A stretch of DNA of 64,000 nucleotides. It comes from Pilasporangium apinafurcum (taxonomy: Eukaryota; Oomycota; Peronosporomycetes; Pythiales; Pythiaceae). The position numbers were made by a program, and so were the translations under genes. Numbering within the stretch: position 1 is the first letter of the stretch; each line of letters starts with the position of its first letter. The stretch lies in contig BCKE01000017.1 in the NCBI GenBank assembly GCA_001600495.1, forward strand, positions 380,053 to 444,052. The letters run 5' to 3'. The notes beneath the pieces were generated by a model, which saw nothing but the letters and a program-made list of their open reading frames with translations, made no database searches and was not told the origin of the DNA. This document shows positions 32,388 to 42,463 of this stretch, piece after piece.

Positions 32388-34341
32388 GGCTACACTCATC
32401 CGTTTCCGGAACCATAGCAATGAGGTCGTTTATCACCTCAGTTTTTGATTTCGAGTACCAATTCATTTTTTTCCTCGTGAATGCCTCGAGTCTCTTCTTT
32501 TTCTTCACTTGGTCGATGAATACTCTCAAAACGTCGATTTCGGCGTTGATGTCACGATCCCACAATGTGTGATGACATTCATTATTTTTGCAGTGTCGAA
32601 CACTATAAAGACCGTCACTGACAATTTTTCCATCAAGGACGAACTCCTTCATCTTCTTGTGACAAGCACAACACAGCTTGCTCGTCCTGAACTCGTCCAC
32701 ATCAACAACACGACACCTGGAACCAATTTTCTTCCGTAGGGTCATTGTAGGAACAGCAATGTTGCCTTTAGCTGAGCTTGTGAAATTTGCATCTCCATAC
32801 GCGATAATGGTTCGTTTATTACCATCTGTAAGGTTCTTAACTATCTTCTCGTACGTCTGTTGCCGATGGATGTAGATCGACCATCGTAGCCTCTTCATCC
32901 TCCTTGATGAATACACGTCAAGAAGACGATCCAAATACACGAGACAAAATCTCGTCCGTTTCAAATAGGAGACAAGGTTCGCAACTTTTGCCGAAGGAAC
33001 GTTTTCATTGAAGGTTTTGATGTCAGGCTCAGCATCAATCCACTCTTTGGTCAACTTTGTTCGTCTGTGGTAGCCACACTCTCTGTAGCAACGGCCGTTA
33101 GACCAGTGGATGACTTCATGTTTCACGTTCTCTCCTTTCGGCTTTTGCAGCGTAGTCATACTTTCCTCTTTGTAGACAACAGCAGTGAAGATCTTCTTTC
33201 TCCTCGGATCTAAACCGATGATCCAGTCTTCAAGAGAAAATGTTTCTTTTTGCTCTCTCTCGGGAAGCTTTGAACGGGAGATTGTCACACCAACTGACAT
33301 ACTATCGATCGAGATGAAGTGCTCAAACTCCTTTCGCTGGACTTTGGTCACAAGACCTATATTGAACTACGTGCGCCATAACTCAGCTTTATCAGCGTAA
33401 AGCTCAACAGGATCACTCAAAGCCTTAGGAAGTTCCTTCAGGACGACGATGTTGATCTTGATGAAAATGGGTTTGAAGTGTCTCTGTGGAAGCAGAGACC
33501 AGACTCGACAACCCTTCATTCCATCATCCATATGGGCTTGTATGTCTTTTAGCATTGTGTGAAGAAAAGGCATGTAACATTCCGGAGAGCTCTTCAACTT
33601 GAGTGGCAGCGGTCCGACCTCGTTTCTCACTCTATCCGATAATTCCTGCATCCAAACAATCTCCGCAGCAGGGATGGGATACTTCTTGAACCTGGAGTAC
33701 GCGGACATCAGGGCGGATAAGCTATGCTGAGTTTGGGTGCTTGCACGGACCAGCAGTGAAACAGCGCTCTTGATTATCTTGCCTTGGTGCTTTTCAAAAT
33801 AGGCAGTGTTGTGAAGACGTATCTGCAGGCGCATCCACTTACACAACCGGGAGCAGAACGTCAATCGGTTACTGACTTGAAAATTCTGCCTTGCTTGTTG
33901 AGCGATCATAACCAACATCTGAGCCATGTGGGGTCTTCGTTCTGTCAGTTCATAATCCGAAGGGTATTGGGTTCTGTAAAGGTCTAGACTGGTTTCCAAT
34001 TCAGGATTGACGACCTTTCTGTTGCCGGTCAAGTTGGCTATTGCAGATGTGCATCGATTGAAAAAGTCATTATCCAATGAAGGGAGTTCTTCGCCAGCTC
34101 CCAATAATCGCAGAATATGGACGGATACCAGCATAGATACCTCACATGCTATTCTTGAACAAACTCGCACAGCCTCATCAATCTTTTCCGCCATTCTTTT
34201 GTCTTTGCAAAACTTTCTCCAGCCAGTCTTCACAGTGGTGTAGACTATTTGCTTTTGTCGAGCTTTCCGTTCCGCAAAATCCGGACGGGCTCTCCGCTTT
34301 TTAGTGGTGTTCTCTTCAATACCATGGCTCGTTGATGTCAT
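32335..34341 (-). pseudogene. Fanzor1-type RNA-guided nuclease, one in-frame TAG
   Basis: A 668-codon reading frame, open except for a single TAG at codon 325 (33367-33369); both sides are in the same frame, so one substitution separates it from a complete gene. Family known activity: RNA-guided DNA cleavage by a RuvC domain. Features: basic helical N-terminal half (residues 1-324); RuvC-I at IIGLDPRRKKIF (D378); IIAYGDANF (514-520 region) where the second RuvC motif is expected, without the usual Glu, as Fanzor1 proteins have a rearranged second acidic residue; zinc ribbon with C557/C560 (KLCCACHKKM) and C584/C589 (HCKNNECH); RuvC-III DRDINA (595-600). The start is the ATG of MTSTSHGIEE; the frame runs 49 codons further to a TTG. 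The TAG could be a true mutation, a sequencing error or a readthrough codon. An intron removing it would be too short (14 bases). Confidence 0.85.
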
Positions 34342-34766
34342 TGTATCACAATATTCAAAAACAAGAACGCTTCGTAGTTGGTTTGATTTTTTGATTATGC
34401 TGTTTCTCAAAGCTGCAGTTCTTTCTGTTTTGGCGAATGGTGTTGAAGCGACACTCAATAGATGGACTTGAGGTGGCAAATACTTCAATTCAATACGCTT
34501 CGCTATTGAGAAGCCGGAAACGATTCATTCAAGAGATGCCACCAAAATGAGAAATTCTCAAACTCCTGAGAAGTACCTTGTGGTGTATACTTGATTTTCC
34601 TAACTTCATATATCTTAACCTTTTTCTCCACTCAAGGTGTATAATTTCATTTTTCTGGAAACGCGATTGATCGTCAACATGGCCTTTCAAGATGATTGTG
34701 CACACAGCAAAAATCACCAAGGAGTCTCTCCATCCAATGAATACTAAAGTCTACTCTCAAGGCAAT
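34342..34766. other. 5' leader of the Fanzor element
   Basis: About 425 bases between the nuclease ATG and the right terminal hairpin, presumably its promoter and leader. No second gene in it. Confidence 0.5.
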
Positions 34767-34817
34767 CTTTATTCCCCACATCATTTGTACAGCACGTTGT
34801 ACAAGTGGGGAATAAAG
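34767..34817. repeat. Bulged terminal hairpin, right end of Fanzor element
   Basis: Outer stem of 13 bp (CTTTATTCCCCAC with its complement ending GGGGAATAAAG), an ATCAT bulge on one side, an inner stem TTGTACA/TGTACAA and a GCACGT loop. The outer ten bases equal those of the hairpin at 32334-32387, the inner parts differ, so the shared TTTATTCCCC is the terminal repeat proper. Confidence 0.8.
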
Positions 34818-34930
34818 GTTGAATAATGAACTCGCGGACAGTATTTCCCTGAATTTTGGTGTGCACCACGCCATCTAGGATCAGAAAGGGAGAGAGAAAA
34901 AATCATCCATTGGAAGTTGCACCTAATGAG

Positions 34931-35710
34931 ATGATGACAATGATGATGATAGTTGCTCTCCTGACGTTCTTGCTATGCGTGATCTCTCAAAGCACCGCTC
35001 GCATAGCTTCGTCTGAAGATCGGCTCACTCGACAACAGCACCGTCATCTGCGTGTGGACGCACAACTGCTTTGCTCAAAGTTTGCGGTAATTTGTGAAGA
35101 TGTCATCGCCAACTGCAATGATGTAGAAGAGCACAAAACTGCATCTCCGACGTGCGAGAAAAGTTTCCAGTTTTTCTACGACGAACAATCACTACTAATG
35201 CAATGTGAGCACCACACCAGCGTGACTGACATCCAGAAACAGCACATGCTGCGTTTTATGGAAATGTACACGCACTGGCAGCAGGGCAACGTCTGTCGGA
35301 TCTTCCACGAACAAGAGAAGAAAGCAGCACATGAATGCTCAGGTGCGAACGTGCATCGACCATGGAAACAAGACACGTGGCCGCTGTTTTGCCATAAAAT
35401 CTTCACGAGTTACAATACCATGCGAAATGAAATCGACCCTCTTTGCGGGCGAACAGCGCACTCGGATGCTTTCTGGGAGGGGTTCGTGGATTACATTGGC
35501 TCACCGACATGCAAGCGGTATTACGACCGCATCCGCAGTGCTGTTTCACACGACTGTGGATCCAAAGATGCATTGACCAACATTGCATGTGTGGAGATGT
35601 TTGAATGGTATGCGCAGCACCAACAGGTGATTGAAGTAGATTGTTATGAGTTACGCACGAGCAAAGCGTTCTATAAAGGTTATTATAAATGGAAAGCCTC
35701 CAAGCATTAG
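34931..35710 (+). CDS. Secreted Cys-repeat protein with RHLR motif
   Basis: 259 residues. MMTMMMIVALLTFLLCVIS is a signal peptide, so the product should be secreted. RHLR at residues 38-41, preceded by an acidic SSED, fits the position of an oomycete RxLR host-translocation motif; no EER follows, so this may be chance. The mature part holds five repeats of a Cys pair 15-19 residues apart with aromatic residues between (e.g. TCEKSFQFFYDEQSLLMQC, FCHKIFTSYNTMRNEIDPLC, TCKRYYDRIRSAVSHDC), probably disulfide-linked helical hairpins. I do not recognise the family. The start is the first ATG; the frame extends upstream 25 codons only to a TTG. The ATG lies 113 bases from the hairpin end of the Fanzor element, which may have altered its promoter. 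Confidence 0.8.
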   Translation: MMTMMMIVALLTFLLCVISQSTARIASSEDRLTRQQHRHLRVDAQLLCSKFAVICEDVIANCNDVEEHKTASPTCEKSFQFFYDEQSLLMQCEHHTSVTDIQKQHMLRFMEMYTHWQQGNVCRIFHEQEKKAAHECSGANVHRPWKQDTWPLFCHKIFTSYNTMRNEIDPLCGRTAHSDAFWEGFVDYIGSPTCKRYYDRIRSAVSHDCGSKDALTNIACVEMFEWYAQHQQVIEVDCYELRTSKAFYKGYYKWKASKH

Positions 35711-35847
35711 CATCACACCCATACAAAGCAAGTGACTGAGTGACATAACGTAATTATATGCGCATCAACAATGACCATCCTCTAATGTGTAATTTGTGGA
35801 ACTTTTGCTCGTGAAAGGTCGTCCTTGCGCGTGATGCTCTGTCTATC

Positions 35848-37543
35848 ATGCTGAAGTACACCAACTTTCTATGGTTGCTCCTGCAATTATACTGGATCAT
35901 CCTGGGTGTCTCGGCAGGTAAGACATGCTTGCTAGCTTTCATCCATGACACCTCCATGTTTCCTATCTCTATCAACGATCGCATTATCACGGTTATGTCT
36001 TCGTCGCAGAATTTGTCTATTACGATTTCAACGCGACCACGGGACTCATTCTCAATGGCAACGCAGCCACAAGTAGCTGTATTCATGTTTCAAAGGTAAG
36101 TGACAATGGATATGCCAATGCAAAAGCCCTTGAAAACGAACTTATTATGCTTTCGTTGGCATGTGGAACCTTGCAGAATGACTATTCGGATCGAGCAGGA
36201 GCCGATGATCTGATTGAAGCCTTATTGGAACCAGTACAGCATCAGCAGGTAGAAACAATGATGACCGAAACAACAGAGACAGAAATTCCTACCACCAGCG
36301 CGCACATTACCATGGAGGAAGCAATGTTTGGGCATCGTAATGTCTTTGCAGAGAGTCTGACAACGCGCTGCGCGGTGCGTTTGCGACTGACAGCTTCCCA
36401 GCCACGACAAGTTTCGTCAGTGTGGTATGCAGAGCCATTACCGGTGCTACAGGGCTTTGAAACACGCTTTACGTTCCAGATCACGGACCAGTCCAAACAC
36501 TGTTTGGAGGTCAAGGACCAAAACTTTGGCATCCGGCACTACCAAAGTTGCAGTGTCCATGGCGGCGACGGATTCGCCTTCGTGCTTCATTCGCATCCCA
36601 ATAAAACAGCGACTGTGGGAAGAAACAATTTCGTCACGAAAGAGCGGAGTGCCTTGGGGTACGAAGGCATCGCAAACTCACTTGCGATTGAATTCGATAC
36701 GTGGTTTAATACCGAGTACCCGGATACGTTTTATGATCACGTCACTATTTATTCAAATGGTCATATGGAAAATTCGATGCTAGAGAATGCACGGCTTTCC
36801 ACGACGGCATTGCAAGATATTGCTGACGGACGCATTCACTCTGTTAAGATTCGGTATTATAATGAGCTACGAGTAAGTGCTTGGCATGCTTCATGCACAA
36901 CTTGAGTATAGTATTATGCACGCTGATTGTCTACGATCGATAGTATGAGTACGCACCATTCTTCTCGTCCACGTCCAAGTTGATCTCCTTTGTAAAGGAT
37001 GTGTCCGAAGGTCGTCGCGTGGGGACACTGGTGGTGTTTACTGATAACGGCATCGACAGCGACACACCACTATTAGCAGTTCCGATTAATCTCGCTGCTA
37101 CGCTGCGGCTTGATTCTGACGAAGCCTATGTGGTAAATCGATTGACTCGCTCCTACACATTGTTAAATCACTCATTTCACCCCATTTGAATATCCAGGGA
37201 TTCACTGCGTCAACAGGAAAATCCTGGCAGAAACACGATATCCTGGGCTGGTACTACTGCACGCATGTACGTTATACATGCACATACTCTCCATGATTTG
37301 AGTGCAACTTTCTGTCATGGGCATGCAACTCATAACCCGTTTTTGTGATCTGATTAGCCGCCATGTCTAGACGAATACGGTACTGAGATGGCATTTGACT
37401 TTGATTATAACCACCAGTCCATGCTTTCCACGGCTACACATGCGCACAACCTCTATCCGATCTACATATACCCAGATACGACACCATGGGCCAAACGGCA
37501 AACGTATTTCGCTACCAACCAGCAAATCGGTTTGATTTCTTGA
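35848..37543 (+). CDS. Secreted L-type lectin-domain protein (five exons)
   Basis: Exons 35848-35917, 36010-36872, 36944-37132, 37198-37266 and 37358-37543 join in frame with GT-AG introns (458 residues). Exon 1 is a signal peptide (MLKYTNFLWLLLQLYW, then IILGVSA). Exon 2 opens with FVYYDFNATTGLILNGNAA, a typical L-type lectin beta strand. Later signatures are GGDGFAFVLH, SLAIEFDTWFN (metal and sugar site region), INLAATLRLD, AYVGFTASTG, KSWQKHDILGWYYC and a C-x3-C (CTHPPC). An insert in exon 2 rich in Glu and Thr (about residues 75-125) interrupts the fold. L-type lectins bind glycans; this one is probably exported or cell-wall bound. It could continue through a further exon, because the TGA follows a Cys-poor end. 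Confidence 0.82.
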
Positions 37544-37575
37544 TCCCATCCCCACCACACAACCGAGATGGACTG

Positions 37576-38016
37576 TTACCAATCTAAACGACTCTGAGTG
37601 CTGAGGATGGGCGCAGTAGGCTCTTGGTAACAAGGTTGTGAACGAAGCACTTGAAGATCATAACAATCCTTCCATGAAATCTGATTCCATTGATTGGTGT
37701 CCACACTAAACCTGATCCCACTGAATGCACTCTGGATGGTCTCTGTTTCATGTGAATGTGCATAAATGATAGATACGAAGGCGTTATTTACGACAAGTAC
37801 CAATTTATTTATGGATATATTCGTAAAAAACGTCCTCGATGCCCTGAATTCCTCACTCTTCCTCATCACCTCATCGTTTTCTGTTGTCTCGTTGGGCGAT
37901 TTGATGGAGATTACCTGAACGACGATATTCGTAGGTAACCAGCCGATTCGTGTACATCCGTCCGCTTCTTCTTCGCTCTCTTCCGCACGCTCAATAGTTG
38001 CCTCCCATATTTTCAT
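37576..38016 (-). CDS. Doubtful ORF, 146 codons
   Basis: An ATG-initiated frame opposite the lectin and kinase genes. Its ATG is 18 bases from the first ATG of the divergent kinase gene, and its stop is 32 bases from the lectin stop. The translation has natural-looking composition (TNISINKLVLVVNNAFVSII, then IRFSVDTNQWNQISW), vaguely like repeats of VPS13-type proteins, but I cannot place it. Both this gene and upstream exons of the kinase cannot be real. It may be a gene fragment. Confidence 0.25.
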   Translation of the reverse strand: MKIWEATIERAEESEEEADGCTRIGWLPTNIVVQVISIKSPNETTENDEVMRKSEEFRASRTFFTNISINKLVLVVNNAFVSIIYAHSHETETIQSAFSGIRFSVDTNQWNQISWKDCYDLQVLRSQPCYQEPTAPILSTQSRLDW

Positions 38017-38034
38017 TCATTTGACTGGCATCAC

Positions 38035-40807
38035 ATGGCGTCAGCGTTAACAGATGCCGAAGAGACGGCACAGACGTGGTTCACGGCCAATTTAGACGAC
38101 GGCACGACGCAGTTGGCTGTCGGTGCATATTCGTCTCTAGATTTGGCGGAAGCAGATGAGATTTGTGGTGGTAAAATACCCTCACTGCAGACGCGGTCTA
38201 CATCGTCTCCGAATGGCGGTTGCCCCGATCTCTTTACGTCCCTGAATGCATCCTGCACATGTTTAAATGGATATGCAAACACCACAACGTGGAATTTCCA
38301 AGTCACTACCAAAACAGCAACAACAACCGAAACGTATCCACTCACCCAGGAAGCGAGTGATGTGCTTGCGATTGACGCTATCCGTACGCTCGTAGTGCCA
38401 GACACACTGGAGGCAATGTAAGTCTAATATGTGAAACTTACAGAGTCTTGAAATGGCTGTACTTTTGGATTTGCTGACGTGGTGATTGTGATCGAAATGT
38501 ATAGATCCATTATCGGGGTAGGTGATTCGCCATTGTCGATTAGTTTTATGCCACAAGACGCTAGTGTTGTCGACAACGAACTTCCCATCGCGCAAGTGGC
38601 ATCTGGCACACTCGCCGTGACAGCAGTGTACGTTGGTATTTTGTCGGAATGTCATTTATCTGCCCATTCGATGTATATGGCTTATCATCGCCATTCCTGG
38701 TTTTGTTTTATCGTTTCTTGTAGCGAAATTGTCAATATTAACTTAAATGCCGTTTCCCAAGCCGCTTCCAAGTTCTTTCCGTCCACTGCTACAAACATGT
38801 AAATCCAGTCCATTTTCATCTATGATTGAGATGCTGCTATATGCATCTAACGATGATTATTCTTTATTTTTTTTCGCTTTAGATCACTCCGCAATTGTAA
38901 TATCAGTTCATTCGGCTATAATTTTTTTGCCGATTCAGACAGCATTTATTACTTGTAAGTGATCACATCCATTAGCTAAAATAACCTGTGCATTTATCGT
39001 CTCTGGTCTGAGTCTATCATGTTTTTCACAGAGATCTATCCATGAATTCACTGACCGCGGGATATGCGGGATCAGCCATATCGAAAACATGCGCTAACGC
39101 CATGTGTGCCATCATTGAATAGTACGTTTTACTCAGAGGCGTGTGCTCAACTTTGAGAGCGTGGATCATGTACTTTAAATACCATTGACTGACGCTGCAT
39201 GTTGTTGCTTCTACTCTCATCCCAGCAATCTTTCCTACAACAGTCTGGTGACATTTCCTACTACGGTGTTTAATGTTGAAAGTCTACAAAAATTGTGAGT
39301 ACCTCTGTGCATCAAGTATCATGCAGCATCATATGATAATGGAGCGACTTTCTGTTTGTCGTTTGAGTTCAGTTACCTTCAAGGCAACAAAATTACAGAC
39401 TTTACCGTCACCGCGGAGGTATTTCAAGCTATTCAAAACTTGGCTGTATTCGAGTCCGACTTGCCCGATGATTCGGCGGATTGCACTGATGGAGAATGGC
39501 AAACGGCTCATAATTCCAGATTTTGCGTGACAGGTTTGTCCACTGAAACTACCACAGGTTTGGTTCATTCCCTTGCTTTCAAGCCTATGTAGTAGTGGTC
39601 TTATGTGTTAAATGCTTGCATTGTATATATACGATTAGAGAGCTCAAGTAGTCCCAATTACATATTGTATGCAGCAATAGCGGGTGGGGTGATCATCTTG
39701 GTGCTGCTAGCGCTGATCATTCGACAAAAATATTTCCGTGCGAGAGAATCACAACTGGAATCATCATCCTCCAAGTATGAAATTGACTCCACAAGTTCCA
39801 CCGGATACGACACGTTTGGCGACACACATAAGGCACTGGAAATGTACCTCATGAGTTTCCCCGTGATCGAGCAATCCCGGATAGAGTACAAACAAGTGAA
39901 ATTAGGGAAATGTCTAAGTGAAGGTGCTTCAGGTGTCATTTTCGCGGGGGAATACTTTGGCCGAAAAGTTGCAGTCAAGAAAATTCGTGCCAATCATACG
40001 GGCGATTCGGTCGAATTGGAGTTATTTGTGAAAGAAATTGTACTGATGGCAACACTGATGCATCCGCGGATCGTGGAATACATTGGCGTGGCCTGGGATA
40101 ATGTGCGTCATCTATCAGCTGTAACTGAGCTGATGGAGCGCGGGGATCTCTGCGAAGTCCTACAGAGCTTCAAAATGCGCGATTGCCGACTCGCGTGGCC
40201 GACACATAAAGCCCCCATTGCGCTGCATATCGCTGAGGCGCTTACATATTTGCACTCATTGCGTCCGAAAGTCATTCATCGTGACTTAAAATCTAAGAAC
40301 GTATTGCTGAATGCCAATTTAGAAGCGAAATTGAGCGATTTCGGTATCGCGCGACTGCGGCGGCTCGAAGAAACGCACATGACGACTGGTGTGGGAACCT
40401 CCTTTTGGATCGCTCCAGAAGTTTTGCGCGGTCAAGACTACGACGAACGTGCCGATATTTTCTCGTTTGGTGTTGTGCTTTCGGAGATCGATACGGATGA
40501 TTTTCCCTATTGGAATGCATCGAACTTGGCTCCACGCGGAAAAATTCAAGAGGGCGAAATCCTCCGCATGGTTGCTGCGGGTGAATTGCGACCTACATTT
40601 ACTGATGATTGTCCCAAGGCCATCCTTGACTTGGCCGATAGCTGTTTGCAGGCTGATCCAAATGACCGGCCATTAGCAGCCGAAATTGTGTACGAGCTCC
40701 AGCATATTTTACGAAATTCCTTCCGCTCATCGCCCTCGGCATCGCAGGCGGCCTCAGCCTCAGCTCGGTCGGACGATAGCTATAGAAGTGGTCATGTGGA
40801 ATTTTGA
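38035..40807 (+). CDS. LRR receptor-like TKL protein kinase (eight exons)
   Basis: Exons 38035-38417, 38505-38627, 38724-38798, 38883-38954, 39032-39121, 39226-39294, 39373-39533 and 39639-40807; all junctions keep the frame (713 residues). The outer part has a Cys-containing N-region, then leucine-rich repeats, one per small exon (ISLRNCNISSFGYNFF, LDLSMNSLT, YNLSYNSLVTFP, YLQGNKITDF). A transmembrane helix follows (NYILYAAIAGG with VIILVLLALII), then a TKL kinase: Gly loop SEGASGVIFAGEYFGRKVAV, VAIK-type Lys near 39976, HRDLKSKN at 40276, SDFG at 40334 and APEVLRGQ. All catalytic residues are kept, so it is likely active in signalling at the plasma membrane. The first exon starts at ATG but encodes no signal peptide, so an upstream exon is probably missing. 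The donor of exon 5 is the least certain junction. Confidence 0.8.
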
Positions 40808-42356
40808 ACAATCCAATGAATTAGTGATGGACAGTGTGGCTCGCTGTAGTAATAGAAAATAGAAGCTTTAATATGAGTAAAAATGGATTAGCAGAATGAC
40901 TTCCATGAATGATGATGGATTTCGTTGGATTCTGAATGGATCCATTTTGTTCGGATTTTTTTATGAACCCATTCGGTAACCCTAAGCTCTTTATTCATTA
41001 GTATATAGCGCTACTAAATATTAAACATGGATTTTCCATATATAACGCTAATAAAGCCCAAAAATATTATAGCATGGAGTACTGTTTAGTATTGTTAAAG
41101 TATTATATTGGTGCATTGTTGGAATAATAAAGAATAGAATATACTTAAACGATTTAATATAATGTCGTTGAGTATTATAAATACAAGCAATATAATTCAC
41201 TCATGACTTCAATCTACAGATCACCATTCTGCTTCCTGCGATTGTCTTTCTGGAGCAATTGACGATTAAATAGACAATAGAAGTATTGTTTCAAGTATCC
41301 GTGCTTCAGACATAGCCATATCAGCATAAGACGGACTTCTTGCAGCAAGCTTACAAGTATACTTCACGTCTGATGAGCCCATCATCATCACAGCACACAC
41401 AATCAGGCACAACAAAAAACGTAAATCTTTCTTTATCATGAACCTTTTTGGTGCATTGTACAGAAGCCAATGGAGCTGTCTATATAGCAGGAAATTCACC
41501 ACCAACCAAATCATTGGTCCAAGTGCAGAAAGCGATCCAAATTTCTACTGCGGTATTGGCTCACGACTGTTGACATCACATGAAACTGCCTTGAAACAAG
41601 ATGGATATATCCTTTCGCGTTTATCTTTTGTCATTGTCTCTGCCCTTGCGTATGAAAAACTAAGAATCCATTATATAATAGCAAGTTTTTATATTAACAA
41701 AGCTGTTACGATTGAAGACAAAAAGTCCTGCTTTTCTCTGCTTTTCTTTTTATAAACTCGTTTTTACAACTCGAATTCTTCAAGCACTGGTTGCTCAAAT
41801 AGATGGAACCTGAGTCAGAAACGCCTTTCGTACTTCATATCGTGGACGTTCAATTTCAGGATGGGGATCATATTCTAAAATGTCTACTCTATTTGATCTC
41901 CATGAGTAAAAAATCTCGCAAGTTGTTGTAAGTCTGCCATGGTTTGTCATTTTTACTGTGCGTGTTTGCGAAAAATGATTGGTAACCAAGGCGTTGGTTG
42001 ATGTTGGTTGCTTTACTTGGGCGACGCGGCTTACCGCGGTGCACAATCAACGAACCCGTTATATAGTGCACATAGGTAACCCGGCTCTTCCTAAACGTTC
42101 GTTGGAATTCCTTGACGAACGAAACACCTAAAACAATATCCCTCAATGTTGAGTCAAGGCGTGTTCTCTATCACCTCAACGGATGCGTACTGAGGTACGA
42201 CTTGGTGGAGGTGCTACACATACCTATTCCGGGACGAGTACACACACTTAGCCGGTACCACGCCGTTTCGCACTTTTTTTTGGCCATGGGAAACGACGAG
42301 GCATGCCAAAACAATCTTCCGTCGAAAAACGGTCTTAAAATCACATTCCTCCTCCC
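40808..42356. other. AT-rich intergenic stretch
   Basis: 1.5 kb, strongly AT-rich at 40980-41200. The segment 40885-40986 ends in GGTAACCCTAA after repeated GGAT/GAAC motifs and looks like one end of a hAT-type element without a visible partner. No convincing gene apart from a small secreted-like frame at 41266-41439. Confidence 0.4.
41266..41439 (-). CDS. Possible small secreted protein
   Basis: A 57-codon frame from an internal ATG. The first 24 residues (MIKKDLRFLLCLIVCAVMMM) look like a signal peptide; the remainder, with one Cys, is unrecognised. Too short to exclude chance in AT-rich DNA. Confidence 0.2.
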   Translation of the reverse strand: MIKKDLRFLLCLIVCAVMMMGSSDVKYTCKLAARSPSYADMAMSEARILETILLLSI

Positions 42357-42372
42357 GCTCATTCTGCTTTCG
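42357..42372 (+). promoter_or_regulatory. Inr-type core promoter
   Basis: GCTCATTCTGCTTTCG, matching the oomycete initiator GCTCATTYY, 107 bases before the ATG of the first zinc-finger gene. The FPR half is less good. Confidence 0.5.
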
Positions 42373-42463
42373 TCTACGACGTTGCTAGCCATCTCACCTT
42401 GTTCTTCTTCTTTTTCATCTTCGAAACTACGCGATCACTCTCAGTAATCGCCTCGCTTCCCTT

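Larger units (their letters stand above)
32332..34818 (-). mobile_element. Fanzor1-type transposon with hairpin ends
   Basis: A 2487-bp element bounded by inverted termini: CTTTTATTCCCCA at 32332-32344 and the reverse complement of CCTTTATTCCCCA at 34806-34818 (12 of 13 match). Each end is also a self-complementary hairpin. The only gene inside is the nuclease on the minus strand, with no transposase, so the element is probably mobilised in trans. TTAA at 32328-32331 and TTGA at 34819-34822 could be a decayed four-base target duplication of piggyBac type, but this is weak. Fanzor1 genes are known to travel inside several classes of eukaryotic DNA transposon. Confidence 0.75.

Noticed and set aside
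33352-33369. Possible short intron removing the TAG in the Fanzor gene
   Set aside because: GTAGTTCAATATAG would be only 14 bases, far below a functional intron.
35270-35420. FCHKIF and nearby Cys/His considered as a CHxC effector motif
   Set aside because: Wrong position and order for CHxC; the Cys belong to the repeating pairs.
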